49,582 bases of DNA from Actinomycetota bacterium (GCA_021325455.1 JAJPHD010000028.1:1-49582), one strand, 5' to 3'; shown: positions 33,785 to 43,191, counted from the first letter of the stretch. Notes: generated from the sequence alone by a model not told the origin. A program made the numbers and translations.

Positions 33785-33890
33785 GTGGGGCGGGCCCGGG
33801 ACGAGGCCGGGTAGGCGCTGCGTGGCTGACCTGGAGCGCGATCCAATATCCTGGGGGTTCCGGAGTCTGTAGGGAGCGCGTGAACTGACC

Positions 33891-34565
33891 ATGGGAATCG
33901 AGGTCGAGACCAAGGACTGCACGGCACTGAGCGACGCCGAGCTGGCCGAGATGGCCGACATCTGCACAGATGGGCCGGCGGGCTTTGACATGGGCTTTCT
34001 CTCCAAGCAGCCCGACGAGTGGGTGCTCATAACCCAGGCCCGGGACGCGGGCAAGCTGGTCGGCTTCTCGTTCTGCACCCTGGAGCGCATCGGGGGGACG
34101 CCGTCGCTGCTGGTCGGGGTGGCCTCGGTGAGGCGCTGTGCCAAGCGGGACACCATCCTGCGCGCGCTCATGGGGGACCAGTACCGCCGGGCGCTGCTGG
34201 CTTTTCCCGACGAGGATGTGCTGGTGGGCACCCGGATGCTCGGCCCGGGGGCCTTTGTGGCCTTCAAGGGCCTGGAGGACGTCGTGCCGAGGCCCGAGCA
34301 CCGGGCCAGCGGTGAGGAGCGGGCCTGGGGCCGGCGCCTGGCCAAGCGCTTCGGCGCCGAGGGACGCCTGGACGACCGGAACTTCGTGCTCAGGGGCGAG
34401 GGGGGCGCAACGGGGGTGCTGGACTTCGAGCCGGCCAAGGCCGGAGCGGTCGAGGACGGCCTGGATGAGATCTTCGGGCGTCTGGACCGGGACCGAGGCG
34501 ACGTGCTGGTGGCCTTTGGCTGGGCCATGGCCGAGGACCTGGTGGCCGGTCGGCTGGGCAAGTAG
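33891..34565 (+). CDS. Conserved actinobacterial hypothetical, possibly GNAT-like
   Basis: 224 aa. I do not recognise a named family. FDMGFLSKQPDEWVLITQARDAGKLVGFSFCTLERIGG resembles the central strands of an acetyltransferase-like fold, and RRCAKRDTILRALMGDQYRRALLAFPDEDVLVGTRM follows. The second half (NFVLRGEGGATGVLDFEPAKAG) has no recognisable motif. It is soluble, with no signal peptide. ATG at 33891 is preceded by GGGAG 12 nt or more upstream, a weak site. It stands alone between dnaE and a patatin gene. Confidence 0.55.
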   Translation: MGIEVETKDCTALSDAELAEMADICTDGPAGFDMGFLSKQPDEWVLITQARDAGKLVGFSFCTLERIGGTPSLLVGVASVRRCAKRDTILRALMGDQYRRALLAFPDEDVLVGTRMLGPGAFVAFKGLEDVVPRPEHRASGEERAWGRRLAKRFGAEGRLDDRNFVLRGEGGATGVLDFEPAKAGAVEDGLDEIFGRLDRDRGDVLVAFGWAMAEDLVAGRLGK

Positions 34566-34690
34566 CAGCCGGTGTGCGCCCGCCCCGGTAGGGCTTCTTG
34601 CCGGGGGGGCAGGCCCGCCGTGGCCGGTCGGCTGCCCGGTGAGGTCCTCGGCCACGCGCCGTCCGGGGTCCTTGCGGGCCGGCGCCGCCT

Positions 34691-35734
34691 GTGAAGCTCG
34701 GCCTGGTGCTGGGGGCCGGGGGGCTGGTGGGGATGGCCTACCACGCCGGGGTGCTGCACGCCCTGGAGGAGGAGGGGGGCGTGGCGCCCGGCGAGGCATC
34801 CCTCATCGTGGGGACGAGCGCAGGGGCGGTGGTGGGCGCCTACCTGCGCAACGGGTGGACGACCCGGGACTTCTGGGCCATGGCGCTCGCCCCTCCCTCG
34901 CCGTCCCCGGTGCCCGGCCTGGCGCGCCTGCCGATACCCCAGGGGATGCGGCCCCTATCGGTGGTGGCCGACGCGGTGGTCCCGGGCCTGCCACCCGTGC
35001 TGGTGCCGGCCTTCTCGAACCCCTGCGAGGGGCTGAGGCGCAGCCTCGGCTCGGCCTGGGTCCTCTCCCGCCTGGTCCTTCGCCTTCCGCTCCCGCCGTT
35101 GCCGAGGGCGGTCCAGGACCGGTTCCCGGGGGGCATGTTCGGCTTGGAGCAGAGCCGGGTCCGCCTGGAGCAGGACCTCGAGGCTGCTTGGCCGCAGGCC
35201 CCTCTGTGGCTGTGCGCCTTCGACATAGGGAACGGGCAAAGGGTGGTCCTCGGCCGGGACCTGACCTCCGCCGTGACCGTCCCCCGGGCCGTGCTGGCGT
35301 CCAGTGCCGTGCCGGGGCTCTACCCGCCGGTGCGGGTCGGCCGACGGGTGCTGGTGGACGGCGGGTGCCATTCCTGCACGAACCTGGACCTGGCCGTCGA
35401 GGCGGGCTGTGATGTCGTGGTGGTGGTGGCGCCCATGGCCTACGACACCTGCTCGCCGCCCGGGTGGGCCGCCCAGCTGGCGCGTCGCTGGCCGGCCCGC
35501 TCGCTCGCCCGCGAGCGCCGGGAGGCTTGCCGCCAGGGAGCCAAGGTGCTGATGGTGCGTCCCACGGGGGCCGAGATCCGCGCCCATGGGGTGAACCTCA
35601 TGAGGAGAGACGGGCTGGATCGCATAGCCATGGGGGCCTACGAGGCCACGGCCAGGGCGCTTGGCACCGATGTCTTCCGCCAGGCGCTGGGCCGGCGGCG
35701 CCGGAGGCAGCGGGCAGCCGGGAGGCGCGGCTAG
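34691..35734 (+). CDS. Patatin-like phospholipase
   Basis: 347 aa. LVLGAGGLVGMAYHAGVLHA is the oxyanion glycine loop, IVGTSAGAVVGAYL carries the nucleophilic Ser, and VLVDGGCHSCTNLDLA carries the catalytic Asp in DGG, completing the Ser-Asp dyad. It would hydrolyse acyl ester bonds of lipids. The C-terminal tail is Arg-rich (RRRRRQRAAGRRG). No signal peptide is seen, so it acts inside the cell or at the inner membrane face. GTG start at 34691; no strong ribosome site. Confidence 0.9.
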   Translation: MKLGLVLGAGGLVGMAYHAGVLHALEEEGGVAPGEASLIVGTSAGAVVGAYLRNGWTTRDFWAMALAPPSPSPVPGLARLPIPQGMRPLSVVADAVVPGLPPVLVPAFSNPCEGLRRSLGSAWVLSRLVLRLPLPPLPRAVQDRFPGGMFGLEQSRVRLEQDLEAAWPQAPLWLCAFDIGNGQRVVLGRDLTSAVTVPRAVLASSAVPGLYPPVRVGRRVLVDGGCHSCTNLDLAVEAGCDVVVVVAPMAYDTCSPPGWAAQLARRWPARSLARERREACRQGAKVLMVRPTGAEIRAHGVNLMRRDGLDRIAMGAYEATARALGTDVFRQALGRRRRRQRAAGRRG

Positions 35735-35857
35735 CCAGGCCTGGGCGGAGGGGGCATTCGCCCCGCCCCGGCGTGGCGGGCTGGGGCAGCTCCCCCGGGA
35801 GGGCACTCCTCTCACCCTGCGCTAGGGTGTGTTGCGCCTACCTGCAGGAGGTGTGCC

Positions 35858-35929
35858 GTGGGTTGGGATCGGTGCCGGATGCATGAACTGCTCTCGCCCT
35901 TCACCCCGGGTGCGGGACCCGGCCGGTAG
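35858..35929 (+). CDS. Possible 23-codon upstream ORF before the ClC gene
   Basis: A GTG at 35858 follows AGGAGG (35847-35852) at 5 nt, the best ribosome site in this region, and opens a 23-codon frame (begins VGWDRCRMHELLSPF) ending TAG at 35927. It is in the same frame as the ClC gene, whose only upstream start (GTG 35942) lies 12 nt after that TAG. It could be a leader peptide that couples translation, or the TAG could be a sequence error. The rest of the 207-bp gap holds nothing I can name. Confidence 0.3.
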   Translation: MGWDRCRMHELLSPFTPGAGPGR

Positions 35930-35941
35930 CGCCGTGCCGGG

Positions 35942-38317
35942 GTGAGCGGGAGCCGGCGGGGCCGGTGCCGGGAGGGCCTCGGGCGACTGAGGACCCGGCT
36001 GGGCGCCAGGGCCGAGGGACGCCTCCGTGGGCTGCGAGGGCCGGCCCGGGCCCGGGCCGGGCGCGCCGGTGCCGAACAACCGGCTCCCGGCGGCGCGATA
36101 GCCCCTGGCCCCGAGGGCCCGGGGGGGGCCGGAGCGCCGGCCGGCCCCGGTCCCGGGCCGGTCACCAGCCCCGGCCGCAGCGAGGGGGGTAGCCCCCCGC
36201 CGGGCGGCCCCGAGCCCGCCTACCTGGGTCCCGACCGCCGGCCCAAGCACACCGGGGAGAGGGACCTCGGGGACTTCACCACCAGGCCGGCGGTGCTCCG
36301 CCTGGTCCCCCTCGCCATCGTGGTGGGGGCCCTGTCGGCCGGCATCTCGCTGGCCCTGCTCGACATGATCGGGTTCTTCACCCACTTCTTCTACTACCAG
36401 AGCCTGAGCGTGCACCTCACCTCGCCCAACCGCAGCACGCTGGGGCCCATCTCTCTGGTCATCCCGGTGGGAGGGGGCCTGATAGTGGGGCTCATGGCCC
36501 GCTACGGGTCCGAGCAGATCAGGGGCCACGGGATCCCCGAGGCCATGGAGAACATACTGATCGACGGGAGCAAGACCCAGCCCCGTCTCGCCATCCTGAA
36601 GCCGGTCTCCAGCGCCATCAGCATCGGCACGGGCGGGCCCTTCGGTGCCGAGGGCCCCATCATCCTGACCGGAGGGGCGGTGGGCTCCATCGTGGGCCAG
36701 CTGTTCCGGTTCACGGCGGCCGAGCGCCGCAGCCTTCTCGTGGCCGGGGCTGCCGGGGGGATGAGCGCCGTGTTCGGCACCCCGGTGGCGGCCACCCTGT
36801 TCGGGGTGGAGCTGCTCGTCTTCGAGCTGAAGCCCCGGTCCATGGTGCTCATCGCCATCGCCGCTGCCACTGCCGACGCCCTGCGCATCCTGATGGCCAA
36901 GGCCCATCTCGTCTCCCCCCAGCCCCTCTTCCCCGTGCCTCACCACGCCCCCCTGTTCGGCCTGGTCCTCGGGGGGGCGGCCATCATCGGCATCGCCAAC
37001 GGCTTTGCCGCCTGGCTCATGACCCAGGCCGTGTACAAGGCCGAGGACTTGTTCATGAGGCTGCGGCCCTATCTCCACTGGATGTGGTGGCCGACCCTCG
37101 GCGGGGTCATCATCGGGGTTGGTGGGCTCATCGACCCCCGGGCCCTGGGGGTGGGCTACAACACCATCCACGCCGAGTTGCTGGGGAAGCTGGGTCTGGG
37201 GGCTCTGGCCCTGCTGTTCTTCGTGAAGATGGCCATCTGGGCGGGGTCGCTCGGCAGCGGGACCAGTGGGGGCATCCTGGCTCCCATCCTCATGATGGGG
37301 GCAGCCGTGGGGGGGATCATCGGCACGGTGCTACCGGGGGGGAGCCCGGCCGTATGGGCTCTCATAGGCATGGCAGGGGGCATGGGTGGGGTGACCCGCT
37401 CCCCCTTCACGGCCGTCATCTTCGCCTTCGAGCTGACCCACGACCAGGGGAGCCTCCTGGCCCTCCTCATCGCGGCCAGCACGGCCCACCTGGTGAGCGT
37501 GCTCGTGCTCAAGCGCTCCATATTGACCGAGAAGGTGGCCCGGCGAGGGTTCCACGTCATGCGGGAGTATGTGGTGGACCCCCTGGAGGCTCTGTTCGTG
37601 CGGGAGGTGATGAGCACCGACTTCTACACCTTGGAGCCCTACCGTCCGGTGGGGGAGATACATGCCGAGCTGAGCGGTGCGCCCCGCCATCACCAGAGGC
37701 TCTTTCCCGTGGTCCAGGAGGGCAAGCTGCTGGGTGTCCTCCCCTGGTCGACCATTGTCCAGGTGGCCGGTGAGGACGGTGACCTCCCGGTGAGCGACCT
37801 CATGGAGCCGCCCATCGCCGTGGCCTACCCCGACGAGATCCTGCGCGCCGTGGCGGACCGGATGGCCCTGCGGGGAACGGGAGCCATCCCGGTCATCAGC
37901 AGGCTGGAGCCGGGGCAGCTGGACGGGTTGGTGAACCACTGGAACCTCCTGCAGGCCCGCCAGCACCTCCTGGAGGAGGAGCGTCACCGCGAGCGGCTCC
38001 TGCTCTTGCGCCGTCCTCCGAGCGACGGGAGGTGGTCCGCCGGCCGGCCCCGCCCGTCCGGCGCCGGCGCGGTGGGCCGAGGGGCAGGCACGCGGGGGGA
38101 AGGGCCAGGCCCGAAGGCTCAGGGGGCAGGCCAGGAGACGGGTATGGGGAGCGGGCCAGGCGAGGGCCGAGGAGCGGGGCACCAGGGTCTTCCCGCTGGG
38201 GGTCAGGCGACGACCATAGCGGGGAATGGGGGGACCGGGGGTGGGCAAGCTGCCAGGCGATGGAGGAGAGAGAGGGGCTCCGAGCGAGGAAGGGACCGGG
38301 AGGGCCCGGATCTCTAG
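35942..38317 (+). CDS. ClC-family chloride channel with two CBS domains
   Basis: 791 aa. After a low-complexity Gly/Pro/Ala tail of about 105 residues come about ten membrane helices. ClC signatures are GHGIPEAMENILID, GTGGPFGAEGPIILTGGAVG (with the gating-type Glu of the GxEGP motif), FGTPVAATLFGVELLVFEL and GSGTSGGILAPILMMGAAVG. Two CBS domains follow (VREVMSTDFYTLEP, about 555-610; VSDLMEPPIAVAYPDEI, about 615-665), then a Gly/Arg-rich tail of about 110 residues. It moves chloride or exchanges it for protons, gated by nucleotides at the CBS pair. The start is uncertain. A KdpD-type sensor protein follows 23 bp downstream. Confidence 0.93.
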   Translation: MSGSRRGRCREGLGRLRTRLGARAEGRLRGLRGPARARAGRAGAEQPAPGGAIAPGPEGPGGAGAPAGPGPGPVTSPGRSEGGSPPPGGPEPAYLGPDRRPKHTGERDLGDFTTRPAVLRLVPLAIVVGALSAGISLALLDMIGFFTHFFYYQSLSVHLTSPNRSTLGPISLVIPVGGGLIVGLMARYGSEQIRGHGIPEAMENILIDGSKTQPRLAILKPVSSAISIGTGGPFGAEGPIILTGGAVGSIVGQLFRFTAAERRSLLVAGAAGGMSAVFGTPVAATLFGVELLVFELKPRSMVLIAIAAATADALRILMAKAHLVSPQPLFPVPHHAPLFGLVLGGAAIIGIANGFAAWLMTQAVYKAEDLFMRLRPYLHWMWWPTLGGVIIGVGGLIDPRALGVGYNTIHAELLGKLGLGALALLFFVKMAIWAGSLGSGTSGGILAPILMMGAAVGGIIGTVLPGGSPAVWALIGMAGGMGGVTRSPFTAVIFAFELTHDQGSLLALLIAASTAHLVSVLVLKRSILTEKVARRGFHVMREYVVDPLEALFVREVMSTDFYTLEPYRPVGEIHAELSGAPRHHQRLFPVVQEGKLLGVLPWSTIVQVAGEDGDLPVSDLMEPPIAVAYPDEILRAVADRMALRGTGAIPVISRLEPGQLDGLVNHWNLLQARQHLLEEERHRERLLLLRRPPSDGRWSAGRPRPSGAGAVGRGAGTRGEGPGPKAQGAGQETGMGSGPGEGRGAGHQGLPAGGQATTIAGNGGTGGGQAARRWRRERGSERGRDREGPDL

Positions 38318-38340
38318 GGATCGACTAAGGACGGTCGCTC

Positions 38341-39516
38341 ATGTCAACCAACAGGAACGGCACCAATGCCCGGAACGGTCACATCGACGTGGAGGCCCTG
38401 GTCGCTCCGGCCGGGCGCTTCCGCATCTACCTGGGGGCGGCCTCCGGTGTGGGCAAGACCTGTGCCATGTTGGACGAAGGGTGGAGGCGCTACCAGCGCG
38501 GGACCGACGTGGTGGTGGGGTGGGTGGAGACCTTCGGCCGCCCGTACACCGAGCGGCTCCTGCGCGACCTGGAGGTCGTCCCCCGCCTGAGCCTCAAGAC
38601 CGCCGAGGGGGAGACGGTGGAGGAGATGGACCTGGCCCGGGTGCTCGAGCGCCGGCCGGAGGTGGTGCTGGTGGACAACCTGGCCCACGACTGCCCTCCG
38701 GGTGCTCCCCACGCCCACCGATGGCAGGATGTGGCGGCCCTCCTCGAGGCTGACATCAGCGTCATAACCACGCTCGATGTGAGCAGCATCGAGAGCCTGG
38801 CTGATGCGGTGGAGGCCCTGACGGGCGTGCCTGTCGTGGAGAGGGTGCCGGACTCGGTGGTGCGACGGGCCGACCAGATCGAGCTGGTCGACTCCTCCCC
38901 GGAGCAGCTGCGCCGGCGCATGCTGCACGGCAACATCTATGCCAAGGCGCGCATCCCCCAGGCCCTCACGACCCTCTTCCGCACCGAGAACCTGGCGGCC
39001 CTGCGCCAGCTGGCCCTGCGCTACGTGGCCGGGGCCACCGAGGAGGAGCTGCTCACCACGCTCCAGTCCGAGGCGGTGGACGAGGAGGTGACGCCGACCG
39101 ATGAGCGGGTGCTGGTCGGCGTGAGCGGCGCCGAGGGCGACGAGGACATCCTGCGCCACGCGGCTCGGCTATCGGCCCGCTCCCGGGCCGAGCTGGCCGT
39201 GCTCCACGTCGTCAACGAGGACGGTTCTCAGCCGGTGTCCCCGGAGGTCCTGGACCGCCTCCGCCGGCTGGCCGCCCAGGTGGGGGGGACCTGGCACCAG
39301 GCCGGGGAGGTGGACATGGGCCGGGCCCTCCTCGAGTTCGCCCGGGACCACCAGATCACCGAGATAGTGCTGGGGTCCAGCCGGGCAGGGCGCCTGCGCG
39401 CCCTGGCCAGCGGCTCGGTCCTGCAGCACGTCCTTCGGGAGGCGGCCGGCGCGGGCATCAACGTGCACGTGATCGCCAGGGCTCGCAAGCCAGCCAGCCG
39501 GCAGGCACCGGGATAG
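38341..39516 (+). CDS. Stand-alone KdpD sensor and universal-stress domain protein
   Basis: 391 aa. FRIYLGAASGVGKTCAMLDE carries a Walker A at about 33-41; VVVGWVETFGRPYTERLL and VLVDNLAHDCPPGAPHAHRW are the KdpD sensor domain. A universal stress protein domain follows at about 255-385 (VLVGVSGAEGDEDILRHAARL, ITEIVLGSSRAGRLR). Full KdpD continues with membrane helices and a histidine kinase; here the protein stops after the USP domain, and no kdpE or kdpABC is nearby. It lies 23 bp after the ClC gene, so it may gate or tune that channel in response to ions or nucleotides; this is inferred from position only. Confidence 0.88.
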   Translation: MSTNRNGTNARNGHIDVEALVAPAGRFRIYLGAASGVGKTCAMLDEGWRRYQRGTDVVVGWVETFGRPYTERLLRDLEVVPRLSLKTAEGETVEEMDLARVLERRPEVVLVDNLAHDCPPGAPHAHRWQDVAALLEADISVITTLDVSSIESLADAVEALTGVPVVERVPDSVVRRADQIELVDSSPEQLRRRMLHGNIYAKARIPQALTTLFRTENLAALRQLALRYVAGATEEELLTTLQSEAVDEEVTPTDERVLVGVSGAEGDEDILRHAARLSARSRAELAVLHVVNEDGSQPVSPEVLDRLRRLAAQVGGTWHQAGEVDMGRALLEFARDHQITEIVLGSSRAGRLRALASGSVLQHVLREAAGAGINVHVIARARKPASRQAPG

Positions 39517-39612
39517 GGGCCCCGGGCAGGGAGGCGGGGCGGAGGGGCCCCAGGACGGTCCCGCCCCCTCAGGCTGTCGCCAGGGGCGAGCGGGCCGGCG
39601 GTGCCGACCGCC

Positions 39613-40290
39613 TCAGGGAAGGAGGCCCAGGACGGTCTTGTAGCAGTGGCCGCCCTCAGGGGGCGAGAGGGCGAGCAGGAGGTAGCTCACCTGGTGGCCC
39701 AGAACCCGGGCCAGCGCTCCGGCCGACAGTCGGGTCCGCCCGCTGGCGACCACGAGCGAATAGGCCCGCTGCTCCACCAGGGGGAAGAGGTGGTTGAGGC
39801 CATCCCAGTAGAACCCGGCGCGGAGGACCCCTCCCTCGGCCATGATGACGTGCAGGCCCTCGGCGGGGACGAGGGCCAGGGAGGGATGGGTGCCGGCCAG
39901 CTGCCAGTAGGGGATGGTGGGCCCGGGGAAGCTGAGCAGGGGGCGGCCCCGGGGTGCCAGCAACGGGCGCAGGTGCCGGCGGGCCCGGCGGGGGCTGATC
40001 CTGGCGTCGGGAAGGGGGGGGCCGCTCAGCACCACCCCTTCCGGGCGGGACGGGTCCGGCGGGGAGTCGTCCTCGCCCACGACCGCTTTCGCCACCTGGT
40101 AGGGGCGTAGCGCCACGGCCTGGTCCGGGCCGGGGGGCGCCGATCCCGAAGGCCAGCTGGCCCGCACGAAGGCCCCCGAGCCCAGGTCCACGCCCGTGCA
40201 CTCGTTGTCCTGGGCGACCAGCACCAGGATGCTGAGACGGGTCCCGGGCTCTGCCTCCCCCGTGCGGGGAGGGCTGATCAGCACGGTCAC
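39613..40290 (-). CDS. Hypothetical protein of unknown function
   Basis: About 225 aa. Not recognised. Visible blocks are ILVLVAQDNECTGVDLGSGAFVRASW, YQVAKAVVGEDDSPPD, a basic stretch RRARRHLRPLLAPRGRP, and a C-terminal VLGHQVSYLLLALSPPEGGHCY. It has no membrane helix and no catalytic motif I can name. GGAGG lies upstream of clustered GTG codons; GTG 40290 is a reasonable start but 40293 and 40281 are also in frame. It follows the YyaL-type gene by 116 bp on the same strand and may be co-transcribed. Confidence 0.5.
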   Translation of the reverse strand: MTVLISPPRTGEAEPGTRLSILVLVAQDNECTGVDLGSGAFVRASWPSGSAPPGPDQAVALRPYQVAKAVVGEDDSPPDPSRPEGVVLSGPPLPDARISPRRARRHLRPLLAPRGRPLLSFPGPTIPYWQLAGTHPSLALVPAEGLHVIMAEGGVLRAGFYWDGLNHLFPLVEQRAYSLVVASGRTRLSAGALARVLGHQVSYLLLALSPPEGGHCYKTVLGLLP

Positions 40291-40406
40291 CACCCCTCCA
40301 TGGTGGCTCACCGGCGCCGGCCGGGGGTGGATGCCTCCCACTACCCGGCCCAGGTGCCATCCGGCCCCGTGCCGGCGCCCGCCCGCCGCCCCACGGCGCC
40401 GGCCGC

Positions 40407-42395
40407 CTAGAGCTGGTCCACCAGGGCCTCCACCGTCCGCGCCGGCGGCCCGCAGGTGTAGCCACGGCAGACATAGGCGGCCCCGGGGGGCCGGGACTCC
40501 CACAGGGGAGAGGGGTACGGCTCCCCCCAGGCCAGGACGGCGTGGGGTAGCCACCGGGAATGGACCGCCTGTACCAGGTCGTGGCGGGGCCCCACCACGG
40601 CGATCTCGGTGGTCCCGGCCTCCAGGAGGTCGAGGGCCAGCAGGGAATGGGCCAGGGCCAGGGGTTGGGCCGCCAGCAGGGGCTGGGCCAGCGAAAGGAG
40701 GCGCCGGGCGGCGTCGCCGTAGCCGGCGTGGCCGGTGAGGGCCTCCAGGCGCAGCAGGGCCAGGGCTGCCACCGAGCTGGCACTGGGGGTGGCCCCGTCC
40801 TGGAGCTCCCTCGCTGCCACCACCAGGCGTGGCGCATCGCGCCCTGTGGTGAGGAGCCCGCCTGTCTCGGCGTCCCCGAACAGCTCGAGCATGGCGTCAG
40901 CCGTTTCCCGGGCCAGGCCGATGAAGCGGGCCTGTCCGCTCAGCTCGGCCAGGCGCGTGAACCCGTCCACCAGCCAGGCGTAGTCGGCCGCGTAGGCGAG
41001 GTGGTTGGCCCTGCCCTGGCGCCAGGAGCGCATCCAGCGCCCATCGGCTTCCCGCCGCAGGGCCGACACCAGGAAGTCGGCCAGGTCCGTGGCAGCCCTG
41101 CCCCAGTCCTGCCTGCCCGTGGCCGCCGCCGCCTGGGCCAGCGTCGAGCAGAACATGGCGTTCCACTCCGTTATGACCTTGTCGTCGCGGCCGGGGCGCA
41201 CCCGCCCGGAACGGGCCTGGAGCAGGAGCCGGCGAGCCTCCTCTATCTCGGGGGGACGAGCCAGGTCGCCCCTGACCGGCCGGTGGAGGATGGTCGACCC
41301 CTCGAAGTTGCCCGCCGGGGTGACCCCCCACCACTCACAGGCCGGGCCGGCCAGGTCGTCCCCCAGCACCTCGACCAGCTCGTCGGGGCGCCACAGGTAG
41401 AACTTCCCCTCCACTCCCTCGGAGTCGGCGTCCTCGGAGGCCGCCAGCCCCCCGTCCGCCAGGGCCAGGTCCGACAGGACATAGCCCACGGTCTCCTCCA
41501 TCACCTGCCGCCAGCGCCCCTCACCGGTCAGCTGCCAGGCGTGCAGATAGGCGAGGGCCAGGCCGGCCTGGTCGTAGAGCATCTTCTCGAAGTGGGGAAC
41601 GGTCCAGGTGCGGTCCACCGAGTACCGGGCGAAACCCCCACCCAGATGGTCATAGATCCCCCCTGAGGCCATGGCGTCCAAGGTGGTGGTGAGCATGGCC
41701 AGGGTCTCCTGGTCCCGGTGGCGGAGGTGGGCCCGAAGCAGGACCTCCAGGAGCGAGGGCTGGGGGAACTTGGGCGCCTGGCCGAAGCCTCCCCACTGGT
41801 CGTCATGGGCTGCTCGCAGCGAGGCCAGGGCCCGGCCCAGGATGGCCTGCCTCGACGTGGCTCCGCTCGCCCCGTCCCTGCCCGGCCGGGGCAGCGGCCG
41901 GGACCCGATGGCCCGTGACAGGGCGGCCGCCTGGTCCATCACCTCGGGCCGGCGCTCCCGCCACGCGTTGTCGATGGCCCGCAGCACGGCCATGAAGGTC
42001 GGCAGCCCCCTTCCCTCCTGGCTCGGGAAGTAGGTCCCTCCGTAGAAGGGGCGGCCGTCCGGGGTGAGGAACACGGTCATCGGCCATCCCCCCTGGCCGG
42101 TGAGGGCCTGGACCGCCTCCATGTAGAGGCTGTCGATGTCGGGGCGCTCCTCGCGATCCACCTTGATGCAGACGAAGTGGTCGTTGAGGAAGGCCGCCGT
42201 GTCCGCATCCTCGAATGACTCATGGGCCATCACGTGGCACCAGTGGCAGGCGGAGTACCCCACGGACAGGAGGACCGGGCAGTCCCGCTCCCGAGCCTGG
42301 GCGAAGGCCTCTTCACCCCACTCCCACCAGTCGACCGGGTTGTCGCGGTGCTGGAGGAGGTAGGGGGAGGTGGCGCCGGCGAGCCGATTGGCCAT
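40407..42395 (-). CDS. YyaL/SSP411-type thioredoxin-fold protein (DUF255)
   Basis: 662 aa. N-terminal thioredoxin-like domain: [22 protein letters not shown], then [20 protein letters not shown] with a CxxC (CHWC), [19 protein letters not shown] and [20 protein letters not shown]. The remainder is an alpha/alpha-toroid glycosidase-like part ([39 protein letters not shown]). The family is widespread but its biochemical role is not settled. ATG 42395 is 6 nt from a TAGGGT box in a palindromic divergent promoter shared with the SDR gene. Length is normal. Confidence 0.93.
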   Translation of the reverse strand: MANRLAGATSPYLLQHRDNPVDWWEWGEEAFAQARERDCPVLLSVGYSACHWCHVMAHESFEDADTAAFLNDHFVCIKVDREERPDIDSLYMEAVQALTGQGGWPMTVFLTPDGRPFYGGTYFPSQEGRGLPTFMAVLRAIDNAWRERRPEVMDQAAALSRAIGSRPLPRPGRDGASGATSRQAILGRALASLRAAHDDQWGGFGQAPKFPQPSLLEVLLRAHLRHRDQETLAMLTTTLDAMASGGIYDHLGGGFARYSVDRTWTVPHFEKMLYDQAGLALAYLHAWQLTGEGRWRQVMEETVGYVLSDLALADGGLAASEDADSEGVEGKFYLWRPDELVEVLGDDLAGPACEWWGVTPAGNFEGSTILHRPVRGDLARPPEIEEARRLLLQARSGRVRPGRDDKVITEWNAMFCSTLAQAAAATGRQDWGRAATDLADFLVSALRREADGRWMRSWRQGRANHLAYAADYAWLVDGFTRLAELSGQARFIGLARETADAMLELFGDAETGGLLTTGRDAPRLVVAARELQDGATPSASSVAALALLRLEALTGHAGYGDAARRLLSLAQPLLAAQPLALAHSLLALDLLEAGTTEIAVVGPRHDLVQAVHSRWLPHAVLAWGEPYPSPLWESRPPGAAYVCRGYTCGPPARTVEALVDQL

Positions 42396-42399
42396 GTGG

Positions 42400-42427
42400 C
42401 CACCCTAGGAGGCCCGTCCTAGGGTGG
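42400..42427. promoter_or_regulatory. Palindromic divergent leaderless promoters
   Basis: CCACCCTAGGA (42400-42410) and TCCTAGGGTGG (42417-42427) are perfect inverted arms around a 6-bp spacer. Each arm carries TAGGGT: on the minus strand 6 nt before the ATG of the YyaL gene (42395), on the plus strand 7 nt before the ATG of the SDR (42433). The two genes thus appear to start from mirror-image -10 boxes only 18 bp apart, so polymerase could probably occupy only one side at a time. Confidence 0.55.
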
Positions 42428-42432
42428 CAGCG

Positions 42433-43191
42433 ATGGAGCTGAGGCTGGACGGCAAGGTGGCCCTGGTGACGGGGAGCTCCCGGGGGATCGGCCTCGCCAT
42501 AGCCACCGCCTTCGCCCGGGCCGGGGCGGCCGTCATGCTCTCCTCCCGCAAGGCCGAGGCCCTGGCCCAGGCCGCCGCCGAGCTCCCCGGCCGCACGGCT
42601 TGGTTCGCGGCCAACGCCGGCGACCCGGAGGCCACCGAGGCCTGCGTGGCAGCCACGGTGCAGCGCCTGGGAGGGCTGGACATCCTGGTCAACAACGCCG
42701 CCACCAATCCCTACATGGGACCTCTGATGGGCCTGGACATCCCCAGGGCGGACAAGACCGTTCAGGTGAACCAGCGGGCCCTGGTCACCTGGACCCAGGC
42801 CGCCTGGCGGGCGGCCATGGCCGAGCGGGGCGGCGTGGTGATCAACCTGGCCTCCATCGGGGGCATGTCCATAGAGCCCGCCATCGGCTGGTACAACGTG
42901 ACCAAGGCTGCTGTCATCCAGCTGACCCGCCAGCTTGCCGCCGAGCTGGCCCCAGGGGTCCGGGTCAACGCCTTGGCCCCCGGCCTGGTGAAGACCGACA
43001 TGGCCCGGGCCCTGTGGGAGCCGAACGAGGAGGCCATCGCTTCCCACCTCCCCCTCGGCCGGCTGGGAGAGCCCCAGGACGTGGCCGGCGCTGCTCTCTT
43101 CCTCGCCTCGGATGCCGCCTCCTGGATCACCGGTCACACCCTGGTCGTGGATGGAGGGGCGCTGGTGGGCGTGCGCAGGGTCACCGGCTGA
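42433..43191 (+). CDS. Short-chain dehydrogenase/reductase
   Basis: 252 aa, classical SDR. VALVTGSSRGIGLAIATAFA binds NAD(P), LDILVNNAATNPYMG is the NNA motif, INLASIGG and WYNVTKAAVIQLTRQLAAEL supply catalytic Ser, Tyr and Lys, and VRVNALAPGLVKTDMAR closes the site. The hydrophobic C-terminus ASWITGHTLVVDGG is typical. Substrate unknown; FabG-like 3-oxoacyl reductases are near relatives. ATG 42433 sits 7 nt after TAGGGT with no ribosome site, fitting leaderless expression. Confidence 0.93.
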   Translation: MELRLDGKVALVTGSSRGIGLAIATAFARAGAAVMLSSRKAEALAQAAAELPGRTAWFAANAGDPEATEACVAATVQRLGGLDILVNNAATNPYMGPLMGLDIPRADKTVQVNQRALVTWTQAAWRAAMAERGGVVINLASIGGMSIEPAIGWYNVTKAAVIQLTRQLAAELAPGVRVNALAPGLVKTDMARALWEPNEEAIASHLPLGRLGEPQDVAGAALFLASDAASWITGHTLVVDGGALVGVRRVTG

